A DNA stretch of 64,000 bases, from NCBI RefSeq assembly GCF_026151205.1, contig NC_087082.1:20484494-20548493 (forward strand), given 5' to 3'. Every line of letters begins with the position of its first letter. Within the stretch, counting starts at the first letter, position 1. Made by a program: the position numbers and the translations under genes. Below are positions 11,101-23,907 of the stretch, in pieces. The DNA is from Bolinopsis microptera (taxonomy: Eukaryota > Ctenophora > Tentaculata > Lobata > Bolinopsidae). The notes below the pieces were generated by a model, which was given only the letters and a program-made list of their open reading frames with translations, searched no databases and was not told the origin of the DNA.

Positions 11101-14024
11101 AATCATGGTAATGGTAACACTAGTTAACTAACAATTCCCTTCATAGGTATCATGGGAACCATGGTAACATAGGTTAACTAAACAATTACCCTCTCACTAG
11201 AATCATGGTAACATGGTAACACTAGGTTAAATAAACAATACCCTCTCACTAGAATATGGTAACCATGGTAACATAGGTTAAATCTACAATCCTCTCATAG
11301 AATCATGGTAACCATTGGTTACACTAGGTTAACTACAATTACCCTTTCAGTTGAATATGGTAAACATGGTAACATGGTATATAACAATTCCTTCACTGAA
11401 TCATGGTATCCATGGTAAGAACAATAGGTTAACTAACAATACCTTCATTGAATATGTGTTACCATGGTAACACTAGGTTAAATAACAATACCCCTCTCAT
11501 AGATCTTGGTAACCTGGTAACACTAGGTTAAATAACAATTCCTTACTAGAATCATGGTAAATATGGTAAACATAGGTTATCTAACAATTACCCTCTCACT
11601 GAAATCATGGTACCATGGTAACACTAGGTTAACTAACAATACCTCTAACTGAATCAAGGTAACATGGTACATAGGTTAACTAACAATACCCTTCACTAGA
11701 ATATGGTAACATGGTAACACTAGGTTAACTAACAATACCCTGCTCGTAGAATCATGGTAAACTGGTAACACTAGGTTAAGACTAACAATACCTCTCAGTA
11801 GGAATCATGGTAACCATGGTAACACTAGTTTACATAGCAATACCCTTCATATTGAATTTGTAACATGGTAAACATAGGTTAATACAATACCTCTCACTAG
11901 AATCATGGTACCATGGTAACATAGGTTAACTAACATACCCTCTCACTAGATTTCATGGTAACCATGGTAACACTAGGTAACTCGCAATACCTTCAGTAGA
12001 ATCATGGTAAACTATGGTAACACTAGGTTATAACAATACTCTCACTAGAATCATATGGTAACCTTGGGTAAATAGGTGAATAACAATACCTCTCACTAGA
12101 ATCATGGTAACCATGGTAACACTAGGTTATCTAAAATACCTTCACTAGAATCATGGTATCCCATGGTAACACTAGGTTAACTACAATACCCTTCAGTAGA
12201 TATCAATGGTAACCTGGTAACATAGGTTAACTACAATCCTTCACTAGAATCATGGTAAAATGGTAAACACTAGGTTAATAACAATACCTCTCACTAGAAT
12301 GATGGTTACATGGTAACACTAGTAATAACAATACTTCAGTTGAATCACTGGTAACATGGTAACCTAGGTGTAAAATAAACAAATACCCTTCATAGAACAT
12401 GGTAAACCATGGTAACACTAGGTTAATAAAATACCCTCTCACTAGAATCATGGTAACTTATGGTAAAAACACTAGGTTAATAACATACCTCTCGTAGATC
12501 ATTGTAAACATGGTAACTAGGTAATAGAATACCTCTCATAGAATATGGTAACATGGTAACACTAGGTTAATAACAATATTCTCTCATGACTCATGGTAAC
12601 CATGGTTAACACTAGGTTAAAGATCAATACCTTCAGTAGAATCATGGTAAAATATGGTAAGCATAGGTTAACTAACAATATTCTTCTTAGATTATGGTAA
12701 CCATGGAAAACACTAGGTTAACTAACATATTCTATAACTAGAATCTTGGTAAACATGGTAACACTAGGTTACATAACAATACCCTCTCAGTTAGGAATCA
12801 TGGTAACTATTTTGTATACAATAGGTTAACTATCAATATTTCTTTCACTAGAATATGGGTAACCATGGTACACACTAGGTAAACTAAAATGCCCTCTCAT
12901 AGATTCTGGGTAATCTCCCTGGAAAACATTGGTTAACATAACAATACCTCTCACTAGAATCATGGTAACTATGGTAAACTAGGTTAACTAAACAATTACC
13001 TTCAGAGAATCATGGTAACCCTTGGTAAACACTAGGTTTAAACTAACAATACCTTCATAGAATCATGGTAAACACTATGGTACACTAGGTTACAAACAAA
13101 TACTTCATGATCATTGGTAACCATGTACACTCGGTTTATAGGCAATACCCTCTCACTGAATCATGGTAAACTTGGTTAACACTAGGTTAACTACAATACC
13201 ATCTCACGAGATCATGGTAACTATTGTAACACTTAGGTTAACTAAACACTTCCTTCCTAGAATCATAGGTAACCATGTAACACTAGGTTAACTACAATAC
13301 CCTCTCACTAGAAATATGGTAACCATGGTAAAACACTATGGTTAATAACATTTACCCTCTCAGTAGAATCTGGTGACATGGTAACACTAGGTTTAACTAA
13401 CAATACTTCAGTAGAAACATGGTAACCATGGTAAATCACTAGGTTATCTAACAATTACCTCTCAGTTGAATCATGGTATCTATGGTAACATTGGTTAACT
13501 AAAATACCTCTCAGTAGAATCATGGTAATTTTGGTAACACTAGGGGGTTAATAACTATACCTCTTAGTAGAATCATGGTAAACTATGGGTAACATAGGTA
13601 ACTAACAATACATTCACTAGAATCCATGGTAACCATGGTAAACCTAGGTAACTAACAATACACTGTCAGTTGATATGGTAACCAATGGTAACACTAGGTT
13701 AACTAACAATACTATCAGTAGAAGCATGGTAACTCTTGTATCATAGGTTAACTAAACTATACCCTCTCCACTAGAATCATGGGAACCATGGTAACAATAG
13801 GTTAACTAACAATATTCTTACTAGAATCATGGTAACCATGTAACTGGTTAACTAACAATTACCCTCTCACTAGAATATGGTAACCATTGGTAACATAGGT
13901 TAACTAACAATTTTCGCTCACTAGGAATCATGGTAACCATGGTAACATAGGTTAATAACAATACTCTCTCAGTAGAATATGTAACCTGGTAACACTGGTT
14001 AACTAACAATACCCTTCACTAGAA
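5123..14024. repeat. ~52-bp satellite array, about 8.9 kb
   Basis: Well over a hundred copies of one unit. The best-preserved copies (e.g. around 9,590-9,660) are 52 bp and carry, in order, TAACTAACAATACCC, TCTCACTAGAATC, ATGGTAACCATGGTAAC and ACTAGGT. The ATGGTAACCATGGTAAC core is nearly palindromic. Neighbouring copies differ mostly by single-base drops or doublings, so apparent unit length wavers around 47-53. Two A-rich runs interrupt it (about 7,904-7,931 and 9,834-9,858). No coding content. The right edge is sharp, at the start of the duplicated gene segment. Confidence 0.9.
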
Positions 14025-14366
14025 ATCGTTTAAATTGTATTATTGTAACTGTCTTTGTGAAAGTAACTAGTATACAGGCCCCGTGAACGAATATTTAATA
14101 TTATGTTATATCTTTATAATATGTGTATTTCAAAACGTCTTTACTGCACCAGCTCAAGGAATAAAAATGTTTATCCGAAAATATTGAAAGAGATTGCAAA
14201 ATGTTTATAAATATTAATAAAATTGTCAGTAAAAACATTGTTATTGATATTCAGCACGAACTGCGTTTTCACAACATTCTTTCATGTGGTTGGGCCTAGT
14301 CGAACAAAAATATATTTGATACATATCTAAAATGTGACAATATTTTTCATCAGTTTTTGTTTTCAG

Positions 14367-17300
14367 ACAGCAACCGTCTCTTTGTCGAACTTCTCAGACT
14401 ACAAAGCAAATGTCATATGCAAGAAGCTTGGTTACAATTATGCCGAGGATTGGTTTGCCTTAAATAACGAGTACTTTTGGGGAGCGATAGAAACCTGGTA
14501 AGGAACGCTTTATTTATCTATTTATAACTTTTTTAATGCTTAATGACAAATTTTGTTAAACCATGTTAAACCATGTTAAACCATGTTAAACCATGTTAAA
14601 CCATGTTAAACCATGTTAAACCATGTGCTTCTGTGAAAGCGGGGAAGCTTATGACTTAATTTTTATTAGAATTGATTATTTGATCAATGAACAGTGACTA
14701 AGTATTAAATTAACGAGCAAATTTCGATTTTGCGGCTTTGATAAAAATTGTCTGATTTTTATTTCATGTTCCGGTTTATTGATCACACAACTTTTCACTT
14801 TGCTCAATCCCGCTTCTCAAGATGCACCAAAATACGGCCTCTTTTACTCCTAAGCATTTAATTTCAATATCAACTTCAACTTGAGGACTGCTTCAACAAA
14901 AAATGTCTTTTAAAAGTTTAAACATAAACCGAATTATAATTGTGCAAGTCCACATAATGTTATCATAAATTAAATTCCAAACACAGGATCACTGTAATAT
15001 ATGATGCACCAGAAAGATATCAAGAAAGCCTGAACAATATCGATTACAATGAAAATACAGCTATGAGAAATTTGCTAGATCATGCTAGAGTGATGACAAA
15101 TTTTTCCTGTGATGAAACTAAAAGTGATTTTGATTTCGATAGCTGTTCTTATTTCTTGGAGAGGAGACATTTCGGTACGGGTAATAAATATACTAAATAT
15201 ACATTGGGACTTCTTTGCAATATACAGCCTGGTAAGTCCTCAACATGTCATATTTAAGTATTTATCTTAGCATATTTCTTTTTATTTGTTGTGTCTAATA
15301 ATTAATAATATAGAATATTAAAGAATATAAAAATGAACATTTGGAACTTATTTTCAGTTTATTCTTATTTTCACCTTTAGCGGCTGAAAAGGATTTACGC
15401 TGCACAGTGCACACTGGTTTTGAAGCAACATTGATATTCTTATTTCTTTAAAATTTATTCCAGGAGCGTGTAACATTGCCGAAACTAACGGATATTTCAA
15501 AAATGTTTGTCAACAAGACGAAAATTTTGAAATCATCGAATGCATTGATTCCTCAAAATATTACGTATATCTTCCACGTAAGCGACCGAAATCAGCAAAC
15601 TACCGCTACCCTGAAGTAACAAAGCTCTGTTCTGACGATCCTCGCGTTTATCAAGGTTGTATAGATGACGAGAAAAACGCCCTATCACTGATGTTACGAT
15701 CAGGAGACAATTCGAAATCTTTTTGTAACAGAAATTTTACGAAACAGATTGGGGTAGTAACACCTAATGTTTTCACCCTTATCCTTGATGATCCATTGAA
15801 TATGGGTTTTAGTATGACTAATTTTACTACATGTAATGGATTATGTGAAGTTCATGGTTGTCTTGATGAAGCGTTGTGTAATGGTTATCGTTATGGTACA
15901 TTTTGTGAGAGTATCACAAGTAATATGTCATATGTGAGCGCGCAACAAATATGCGATAGCAGAATTGATTGCGAAAGTGGTGAGGATGAAATTGGTTGTA
16001 ACGAGTACAATCATCATATGATAGATCTCTATACTGGTAGGAATGGTTTATTTAACATAAAACCTCGAGGAAATGAAGCCATCAATTATTTGGATTACAA
16101 AGATAACCTTGCCCAGAAAAAACTGTATGAAGATGTCAAAAAGAGCAAACAATGCCTTCCAACAATTAGGAATCCAATATCGAATTCAAAATGGAATCCA
16201 GAATCATCGTTCTCATACCGGAGGCTTTCTAATTTTACAAGATGTTCTGCGCTACTTATTTATAAATCGTTCTATATTGATCCATCAAGTATTAAATTGA
16301 AGCAAATTGATGGTGAGCCGTATGTGCCATACTGCAAATTCTACATGGACCAAACCAATTGTACGGACCCAATGAGAGGAGTAGTGTCGTGTAAGATTGA
16401 CGGCTACCCATCTACAGTGTCTAAATTTGCCACCTGCGTTCAGAACCCAGGTTTGTGCGATGATGGATTCGACAGCCTATGCTTGACAACCAGTCGAACT
16501 TGTAATGTCCATAAGCATCGATTCTGCAATGGAATTTCGGACTGTTCCGATAAAAGTGATGAAACATCCAAGATCTGTGACAGAATGACTTTGTCTACAT
16601 GTTCCCGCCGATATCTTCACGACACAAAACTTCCCATACCCATCTCTTGGCTGATGGACGGAAGTAAAGACTGTCTAAAAGGAGAAGACGAAACAGAAAT
16701 CTGGCCAACATGTGGAATCGGCAGATTGTCTCGTTATGTGCCTGACAGCAGTAAATGTGAAGATGTTTACATATGCAGCCCAAGATCGTACCATTATGTA
16801 ATGTTCCAAGATCTGTGTAACGGTTATGACATTTGCGATCATGCAAGAGTTTGCGGTCAGACTAGATCATCCGAACATGTTTTCACAAACCCCATCGCCA
16901 TTGGAACAAGAAATCAATTGGAATTTCTTATACATTGTGTTGCCGGAGTGAGTACAAGTTTAGGTCACTATATATCACAATGCGTCAAAGAAGATTTCTT
17001 GCCAGTCTCAATTTTTGGACTCGACGGTTTACCAAAAATAGTTTTACCAGAGACCATGGTAGACTGCACAAACGTATATGGAAGAGTGTACGTTTATCTT
17101 AGTTGCTTGAAAAAATGCAAAGAGCAGCCTGTTTGTCCATTGCGACCACTTAACTATGACTCATGTAAGATTGATAATCAATACGTGGACAGGATTTTTA
17201 CAATGCCAATAGAGAATAAGAATCGCCTGACATTTTTAAATAAAAATAAGAAAAGTGGACGGTATCAAAATAACATATTTCTCTGCAACAACGATAGATG

Positions 17301-19065
17301 TGTCGATTATGACAAAGTTTGCAATTTGGTAGACGATTGTGGCGATAGCTCAGATGAAGATACATGTATTAACAACTTTTTATGCATATCTTCAAAACGC
17401 TTCATTGGACAGAGCCAGAAATGTGATGGGAAAATAGATTGTCCTGACTACACCGACGAGTGCAATGAGGACTGTAGAACAACAATTATTTCAAAACTCT
17501 CTCTAAAGGTTTTCAGTTGGGTCGTTGGTTGTGCAGCAGTTATCCTAAACTCTGTCAAACTTTTTAAGAATTTTAGACACCTGGCAACCAGACATTTTAC
17601 GTCTGCATTGAACAATAAAGCTCTGACAACTGTCATTCATATTGGGGATCTAATAACGGGACTGTACCTGTTAACCATTACTATTTTAGACTCAGTCATC
17701 TTTGCGGAATCATACTGTAAAGAAAGATATAATTGGTTATCCAGTGATGGGTGTGCTTTCTTGGGAGTGTTCAGTTCATTCGGTGGTCAAATATCCCTCT
17801 TTTCAATGACAGTTCTTAGCATATTTAGGGCTATCGGTATCATCAAAGTCCAAAAACTGACATCCAAAAATGCAGCTGCAAAAATGTTCATCTTCATCGC
17901 GATAATGTCAATTGCATCATTTTGTCTATCCTATATCCCCTTAATGGTCCGATATGAGGATATCTTTGTCAATGGCATGACATATAATCCAAACATTACA
18001 ATATTTCCAGCATTTGTGACCAAAGACATGCACATTAACAAGATAAGCAAGTATTATGGAAGACTCGTTGACTCTGCAGTGTACACTTGGGCAAAAATCG
18101 ATAGTTTGATAAGCCCAATGTTTTCAAACCAATATGGAGGCATAGGGAGACGCAAAGTTCACTTTTATGGCAATGATGGCGTTTGTCTGTTCAAATACTT
18201 TGTATCAAGAGAAGACCTACAAAGAGTTTATGTATGGTCAAATCTAACCCTGTATTTTGTGTGTTTCACCATCATATTTATCTGCTACAGCAAGGTTTTG
18301 TTCTTTACAAAGAGCTCAAAACAACGAGCTAGAATGTGCAATCACAAAGCCCAAAATAGACGCTCAAGAGATAAAGAGGAATCCAATCTTCAAATAGCCC
18401 TCATAATTGCGACAGATTTCTTTTGTTGGGTCCCTTTTATATCGGTGTGTATGTTGCATTCTTTTGAATTAATGGATGCTACAGCCTTGTATCCAATATC
18501 TTCGATCGTGATTCTACCAATAAATTCTGTTATAAATCCCATTCTATATCATGATTACATAATCGTGACAATCAAGTTGATGGTAAAGAAAATTAGATAT
18601 TGGGTATCTCTATTTTACATGTCTTATATAAGACGATGTTTACTATCGATAAACAAATTCGCTAGAACTATAAGAAAGAAAAGAGATGTGGAAAGAAACG
18701 TCGCCATGACTCCGCAATCCGCTTTCAATGCAAATGAGCTGTCAGGACAAAATGAAGAAATCAGAACTTGTAATAATAACAAAACTGTCAACAAGGAAGA
18801 TTCTACTTTTTTGCACAAAAATGATGATACTATGGACTTGGATTCTGCTTCAAAATCAGATATCACAAAAAAGAATTCCGCCACATTGAATAAAACAGAA
18901 ACTGAATATTCTAAAATTTTCCTAACAGGAAAAGTTTTCGCGAGCAAATTCAGTATTACGCAAACGATATTGACAACCATTCCTGAAGAATGCGAAACAT
19001 CTCAAAACGAGGATTTTAATTCAAAAAATATCTTGGAAAAAGATAAAGGAAAAAGGAAAGGCTAG
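14367..19065 (+). pseudogene. LDLa/SRCR seven-transmembrane receptor, 5'-truncated copy A
   Basis: Four exons fit with conserved phases: 14367-14497, 14987-15231, 15464-19065, with donors GTAAGG and GTAAGT and acceptors ending CAG. The first two encode the second part of an SRCR domain (NVICKKLGY motif). The third is open through to a TAG stop; its longest stretch from 15,691 is 1,124 residues. It encodes LDLa-like modules (CDSRIDCESGEDEIGC, CNGISDCSDKSDETSKIC, CNLVDDCGDSSDEDTC, CDGKIDCPDYTDEC), then seven helices ending in NPILY, then a Ser/Lys-rich tail. Family knowledge: the helix-2/3 region (DLITGLYLL, GCAFLGVFSS) resembles LGR/GRL101-type receptors. The exons that supply signal peptide, two LDLa, TSP1 and the SRCR start in copy B are absent; upstream there is only satellite and the contig end. 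It is probably a truncated copy, though its frame is undamaged. I list three exons; any fourth upstream exon is missing. Confidence 0.75.
14555..14624. repeat. 10-bp intronic minisatellite (GTTAAACCAT)7
   Basis: Seven perfect tandem copies of GTTAAACCAT within the intron after exon 14367-14497. The same place in copy B (near 39,595) has only one diverged copy, so the array expanded in copy A after duplication, or contracted in B. Confidence 0.9.
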
Positions 19066-20390
19066 ATTTTTGTTTAACTGAAATTTTTGTTTAGCTGAAA
19101 AAGAATGGTATTGTTGGCGTGGAATATACTTGATTGTTAAAGGATTGAACAGATATGATTATGAAGAGACAATTACTATTTTAGAGAACCGTGAACTTCA
19201 TTTCAGCAGGCATAAGTCAAGACACTGGTGTAAATATCCCAGGCCCGGCTATGCCAAGTGAAAATCTATATTAAATCACGGAACTTTCAATTTCCAGTAT
19301 TAGCCACAATAATCCAGATGAAACTTACAGTTTTCTCCTAACCAGTTAGATCACAGAAACAGTCCTTTTAGAAACGTAAAATTAACTGGCTCCAAAACAC
19401 GCTGACAGAATTTAGATATTATAAAGAAATTTCCTGGGCAACAGGGCCAGCCCCTGTTGCCACTTCCGAGCACAAATCCACTGAAAGTTTTTAACACAAT
19501 TATATTATAAGGCTTCGAAAGTCTGGGATCCATGAATTCCCGGGTTCCGCGGGGTAAAAATTAATTGATTCAGTTGCTTCTGGACAATTCTTGTTTAGCC
19601 CTGTAACATTGCCCTGTTACAGTTTTGGTTATCCAGCCGTATCCCTGGCTGGAGCCAAAACTTATAAAATTCGAAAATCCTCCCCTTACCAACTTTATGG
19701 TTTATTGACCCAGATTATCCAATGCTGGCAATAAACCTCAAAGTCAAACTTAACACATCATCACCAACACTTTTCCATTCATAGGGTGATCCACATTATT
19801 GTTTATTTTGTTTGACGATGCTTGTTTATTTATTTAACTCCTGCTATTTTACGTTGCATTTATCCAAGTCTTTTATTAGTAAAAAAGGTCAATCCTAAAT
19901 TAACGATCATTTTATATCCATAATAAAGTAATAAGCAACGAACAAATCTTAAGCACCTCCTAAGCCTTACCATATACGCATTAAGTCTATAGTCCTGGCG
20001 GGACATCCCGTGACCCAGCTAGCTGCACGAGCTTTAAGATAGGCCACATAAATCATAATTGCTAACCGGGCAAATTATTAGTTTATTGGCTGTCATCCTG
20101 GCATGAGGACCAGTCACCAGTAGCCATAATATAAATTCTATCCGCCACAAGCTCATGCCTTGTATCGGTCATCCTCTTATTCATCATGATCCAATCCTGA
20201 TCTCCTCCTCTTCACCAACTGAACTCTACATCAGGTTATGTACCCTTTCTTTATTATATATCCACGCCTAATCAGCTCTAAGAGAATGCTTTTAAGCAAA
20301 CTAAATACCTTGGTCAAAAATAACCCAAGCTCTTAAAAGGCAGCCCTTACAACTGGGTATCGGGTGTAGAACTAACCCTTTACATTTTAG
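19066..20390. other. 3' flank of receptor copy A and 5' flank of the small gene
   Basis: Non-coding. It matches copy B at 44,985-45,704, 47,670-48,112, 49,175-49,227 and 52,798-53,257 once B's insertions are removed. The part from about 19,917 is also present in copy C (62,221 onward), so it belongs to the small-gene repeat unit as well. Confidence 0.75.
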
Positions 20391-20900
20391 CTTTGAACTC
20401 AAAAAAATATTTATTTCCCATTTCATCTATCACCGCGAAGATTGACAAAACCTCACCACTCCACTTAACTACCTCTCACTGGTTCGAGCAACCACAGGAG
20501 AACTTGTATCAGATTGACGGAAACTTCGACACCATCTCCCCTCCTAACAGTATCGAGTCTGTCCCCTCCCTGGAGGATCTCTACAGCTTCTTCAAGACCT
20601 CAGTCCTCAGCAAGCCAGCGGAGGAGGAGGTGGCGGGGTTGGTAGTGGGAAACCTGAACCAATCTGTGAGAGAGGACGTGAAGAAGGAGCTGGACTGCGA
20701 GATTAAACAAGAACGTCTGGACGAGTCTGAGGAGATTATGATTGAGAAGATTGTAAGTTTTTGCCCTGAGAGTTCTTCCTAAATATATTTTGTTTCATGT
20801 TCATATTCGTTCTAATTGCTATTGATCGAAGAAAGATAATTGAAATAACAAATATTTTCAGAAGCAAGATCTCCTGAAGTCTCTATTTTACTGCGGCTAA
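20391..20900 (+). CDS. Small acidic protein exons (copy A of a three-copy family)
   Basis: An exon opens after a TTTTAG acceptor (20,390) and runs to 20,752, followed by donor GTAAGT. It reads without stops: SHWFEQPQENLYQIDGNFD, then a Pro/Ser/Glu-rich acidic segment ending EIMIEKI. No in-frame ATG is present, so a 5' exon is probably missing or outside the unit. A second short exon, 20862-20900, follows a TTTTCAG acceptor and encodes KQDLLKSLFYCG then TAA, in phase. In copy B an alternative downstream exon (60,866-61,648) is also phase-compatible. No family recognised. The domain looks disordered. Copies B and C show the unit is repeated, so it may be the 5' part of a mobile or multicopy gene. 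Confidence 0.5.
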
Positions 20901-21620
20901 TCTCGAGTTTACCTTTTCACTTTTGTTGGATCTTTCTTAAAGAAGGACATTGAACAGCGACGTGGATTTTGAATAAATAATTTTGTACCGGGGGACAAAT
21001 GAGACATTTTAATTGTGAAGGATGATTACAGCTCAAAAGACAAGTTTTTAAATTAAATTTATATGCAAAGTTCCAAAAAAACCTCCGGGAAATGTTAAAA
21101 ACAATTGTTTGATCGTATTAATCAGAGGCTGCTTTATTAGTTGGTATTTTGGTGACTATTCAGATTATAGTTATAAATTCTTGTATGAGGCCGGTATGGG
21201 AATATACCCTCATTTCTTCAACAGTTATAATATTCGACCGTTTTGTTCAGATTCAATGTATTTCTTATCGTTCATGTCCCATAATGCGGACTAGTTTTAT
21301 GAATTGGGTCGTATCAGACTCCCTAAAAATTGAATAAAGTTGATGAAACATGCGATATTTTAAATGTTTTGTTTGCGCTTTATGTTAATTAAGATGCTAA
21401 ATGTTTCTATATTTTAGATTAAAATTAGATTAGTTTTGAGTGATGTTGACTCTTTATAAAAACTATTTTATTGGACATTTATAGTATTTACACTTTTCAG
21501 ACGCAGAAATAATTTAAGTTGTTGTGTACGGAATGAGATCAAATTATATTGTTTTGACTTTGAATCTGAAAAGCTAAGCATGACTTTCTGTTAACCTTCA
21601 TTACGTCCAAATCTAACCAT

Positions 21621-23640
21621 CATAGCCAGAGTTATGGTCATTTTTCAAGACAAATTTTGAGGCAAATTTTACGTGTAAATTATCCATTTTTCATTCATGA
21701 TCACTCATAATTTGAACAATTTACCTTGGATTGAATTGAACTCTTCAGTATTCGATAATTAAGACAATTATTTTAAGAACAGAGTAGTTTTAAAGCTAAA
21801 CATTCGCAATTTGTCTTTACAGGAGTCTTGGGGGAATAATAAAAATGAAATTTAAACGTTTTGGCGGCGCATGAAGCCCACGGCGTTCGCTGGGGTGCTA
21901 ACGTTTTCTACAGCTAAGGAACTAATGAGATTTTTTCCCGATCCTTGACTCAAAGTGCCGAAGGCACAAAAGAGTCAAGGACAAGGGTTAGCGAACGAGG
22001 TTTTTTTGTATATGGTAGCTTTGCGACCGTGGGAACGTGCGTGCGTGCGTACATACGTGCCCTCAGCTCGCGCACTGTTATCGCCCACGTGACTACCTGC
22101 GCAAAGTTATTTTGCGCAATAATCTGAATTAAATAATTGTTGGCGCGCGGCTCGCTGAACGGACCAAGTACATTACTAATTTCACCATGTACATATCCCA
22201 CTAGGCACTAATTGATAGCATACTATTATTATTTTGAGTTACTAATACTATTTTGTCACAAAAATAACGTAAACCATTGATTTAAAGCTACCGCCGCTCC
22301 TGTCTCTTGATTGCTGATGATGATCAGGAACACATGACGTATCATCACGACAATTATTGGTCACTCGAAATCGACCCGTTAGGAATGCAATGTAGGTGTG
22401 ATGGTTGTTTCTGCGTATTTATTAGGTACCTGTTACTAATTAATCAACGGGATCATAATGTTGATTGTATCGATAAAACATGGATTTTAAGGCATAAAGA
22501 AGCATTGTTGAGTCCTGAAACCAAGTTTAATCAATTTCTCGTGCAATTTTAGGTCAGGAATGGTCATCAAAATAAATTTATAACAATGTCGATATTTTGG
22601 TAAATTTCTAGCTTTCTGCCAGAAAATAAATTTTCGGTTTCTATAGGGGTTAATTAGGTATAAACTACAGTACAGCTGTACTTACACCCACATTCACAAG
22701 CATGCAAGCTCACCTGGTCCAATGAGCGGGAAATGGAGAACAAGGTCTGGTGACGTCATAGTCACGTGACCTCAGGCTCATAATCACGTGACCTCAGACC
22801 CAATCAATTGGGTTCTGGCCTGGTCAGCCCCCTGTCACCCGATCTTGAGGTGACGTACGACACCTCGTTAACCCAATCAATGTCTGCAGAAGGCTGCAAA
22901 TTTTCACATGCCAAATCCCTCAGATTCTTAAAGAGTTGTACGAGATGACGATACATAGAGGCCGCAGAATTATGAGGACTACCAGATCTTGGTGGAACCT
23001 AAGCGATCCATGATATCACGACAGGACCTAACTATTTTGCACAGATCCGTGTCGGGTGTCAGGTTGCATAAACAATAAGTATATGTTTACATAGAAATAT
23101 ACACGATTTTCAAATTCAATATGGGATTATATTAACTTGGTGGCGCTCGGCTTGTCACTTCGCCATATCTGCATGCTTATAAACAGTAAAAACTGGGGTC
23201 CCCAGGTTGTATGGAATATGATAAAATACGCCATCACGGATCGGGAAATTGAGCGGCTATCCACAAAAAAAAGCGGCCGCATTTCTTGTTATACAATAAT
23301 AACAAGCTTTTGTCAACAATAAGTTCTGTCAAATTGATGTTTTGATTTTTAACAGTCCAATCATCTTAATTGATATTACCTTTTATATTGTTTCCGTTTA
23401 AGGTGTGATTGATTATGATAACATTTACTAGTTTTGTACTCGTTAAAATATTGAAGCATTTACTCTACAGCCGAATGATTAAATTTTACCCAATCCGATA
23501 CAGTTGATCCCGATTTGCTGGAAATTCCAGGAGAAATGTTTGAGAAAAGTTTATTTGGAATTTAAACTAGACTATAGAAAAATGTAGCACTTATGGGTGT
23601 AATGAAAATTTCACATTAAGTCGCCATATCGTTAAATCGT
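21621..23640. other. Non-coding stretch left of the gypsy element
   Basis: No gene supported. It contains a perfect hairpin near 21,941-21,981 (CCTTGACTC ... GAGTCAAGG) and two near-identical 14-mers TCACGTGACCTCAG around 22,761 and 22,784. Bases 22,138-22,215 match 37,382-37,475. A stretch at about 23,085-23,292 shares ends with 38,741-38,807, including GCGGCCGCATTTCTTGTTATA. The last two are dispersed repeats. Short open frames here lack support. At 21,895 a remnant resembling the acceptor region of the 60,866 exon (CAGCTAAGGAA) is followed by unrelated sequence, so copy A has lost that exon. Confidence 0.5.
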
Positions 23641-23651
23641 GCCAGCCCCAG

Positions 23652-23742
23652 TCGCCCAGAGCACCTTGCTCTGCGCCAGGCCCAGAGCACCTTGCTCTGG
23701 GCCTGGCGCAGAGCACCTTGCTCTGGGCCTGGCGCAGAGCAA
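23652..23742. repeat. Palindromic GC-rich tandem repeat
   Basis: About three and a half copies of a ~26-28-bp unit built on CAGAGCACCTTGCTCTG, itself an imperfect palindrome, joined by GGCCTGGCG. A short GC-rich island in AT-rich DNA, directly left of the gypsy target site. Confidence 0.8.
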
Positions 23743-23772
23743 GGTAATTCACGCCTTTTAATTTTTGGTGTT

Positions 23773-23907
23773 TGTTATATATTCTAGTAATTTATTGTAT
23801 GATTAACCGATATACTATTCAGGATGACTACCTGGGTTTTGGTTTTGGTTTTGGTTTAGCTTTTAGCTTTTAGTCTTGCGTTTACCTTGTCACAACGATT
23901 CATAACA
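23773..23907 (+). repeat. 5' LTR of gypsy-type element
   Basis: 135 bp, starting TGTTATATA and ending CATAACA, with 6-bp inverted ends. It appears identical by eye to 28597-28731. It is preceded by GTGTT (23768-23772), which recurs right after the 3' LTR: a 5-bp target duplication. It contains a GGTTTT triplication and a TTTTAGC pair. Confidence 0.93.

Larger units (their letters stand above)
14032..21620. repeat. Segmental duplication copy A
   Basis: From 14,032 the sequence is the homologue of 39,015 onward (copy B). The shared material covers the three visible introns, the large receptor exon, about 900 bp of 3' flank, and the small-gene region up to about 21,620, where it matches B at 55,909-56,733 and 60,692-60,855. 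Copy A begins inside the intron upstream of the second SRCR exon, directly beside the satellite. Copy A lacks all the mobile elements that interrupt copy B. Confidence 0.9.

Noticed and set aside
5123-14024. Regular repeats that might look like a CRISPR array
   Set aside because: Continuous tandem units without unique spacers, in a eukaryotic context.
21109-21337. Two overlapping short frames, also near 56,398
   Set aside because: They lie in the conserved non-coding intron of the small-gene unit; frames and stops differ between copies.
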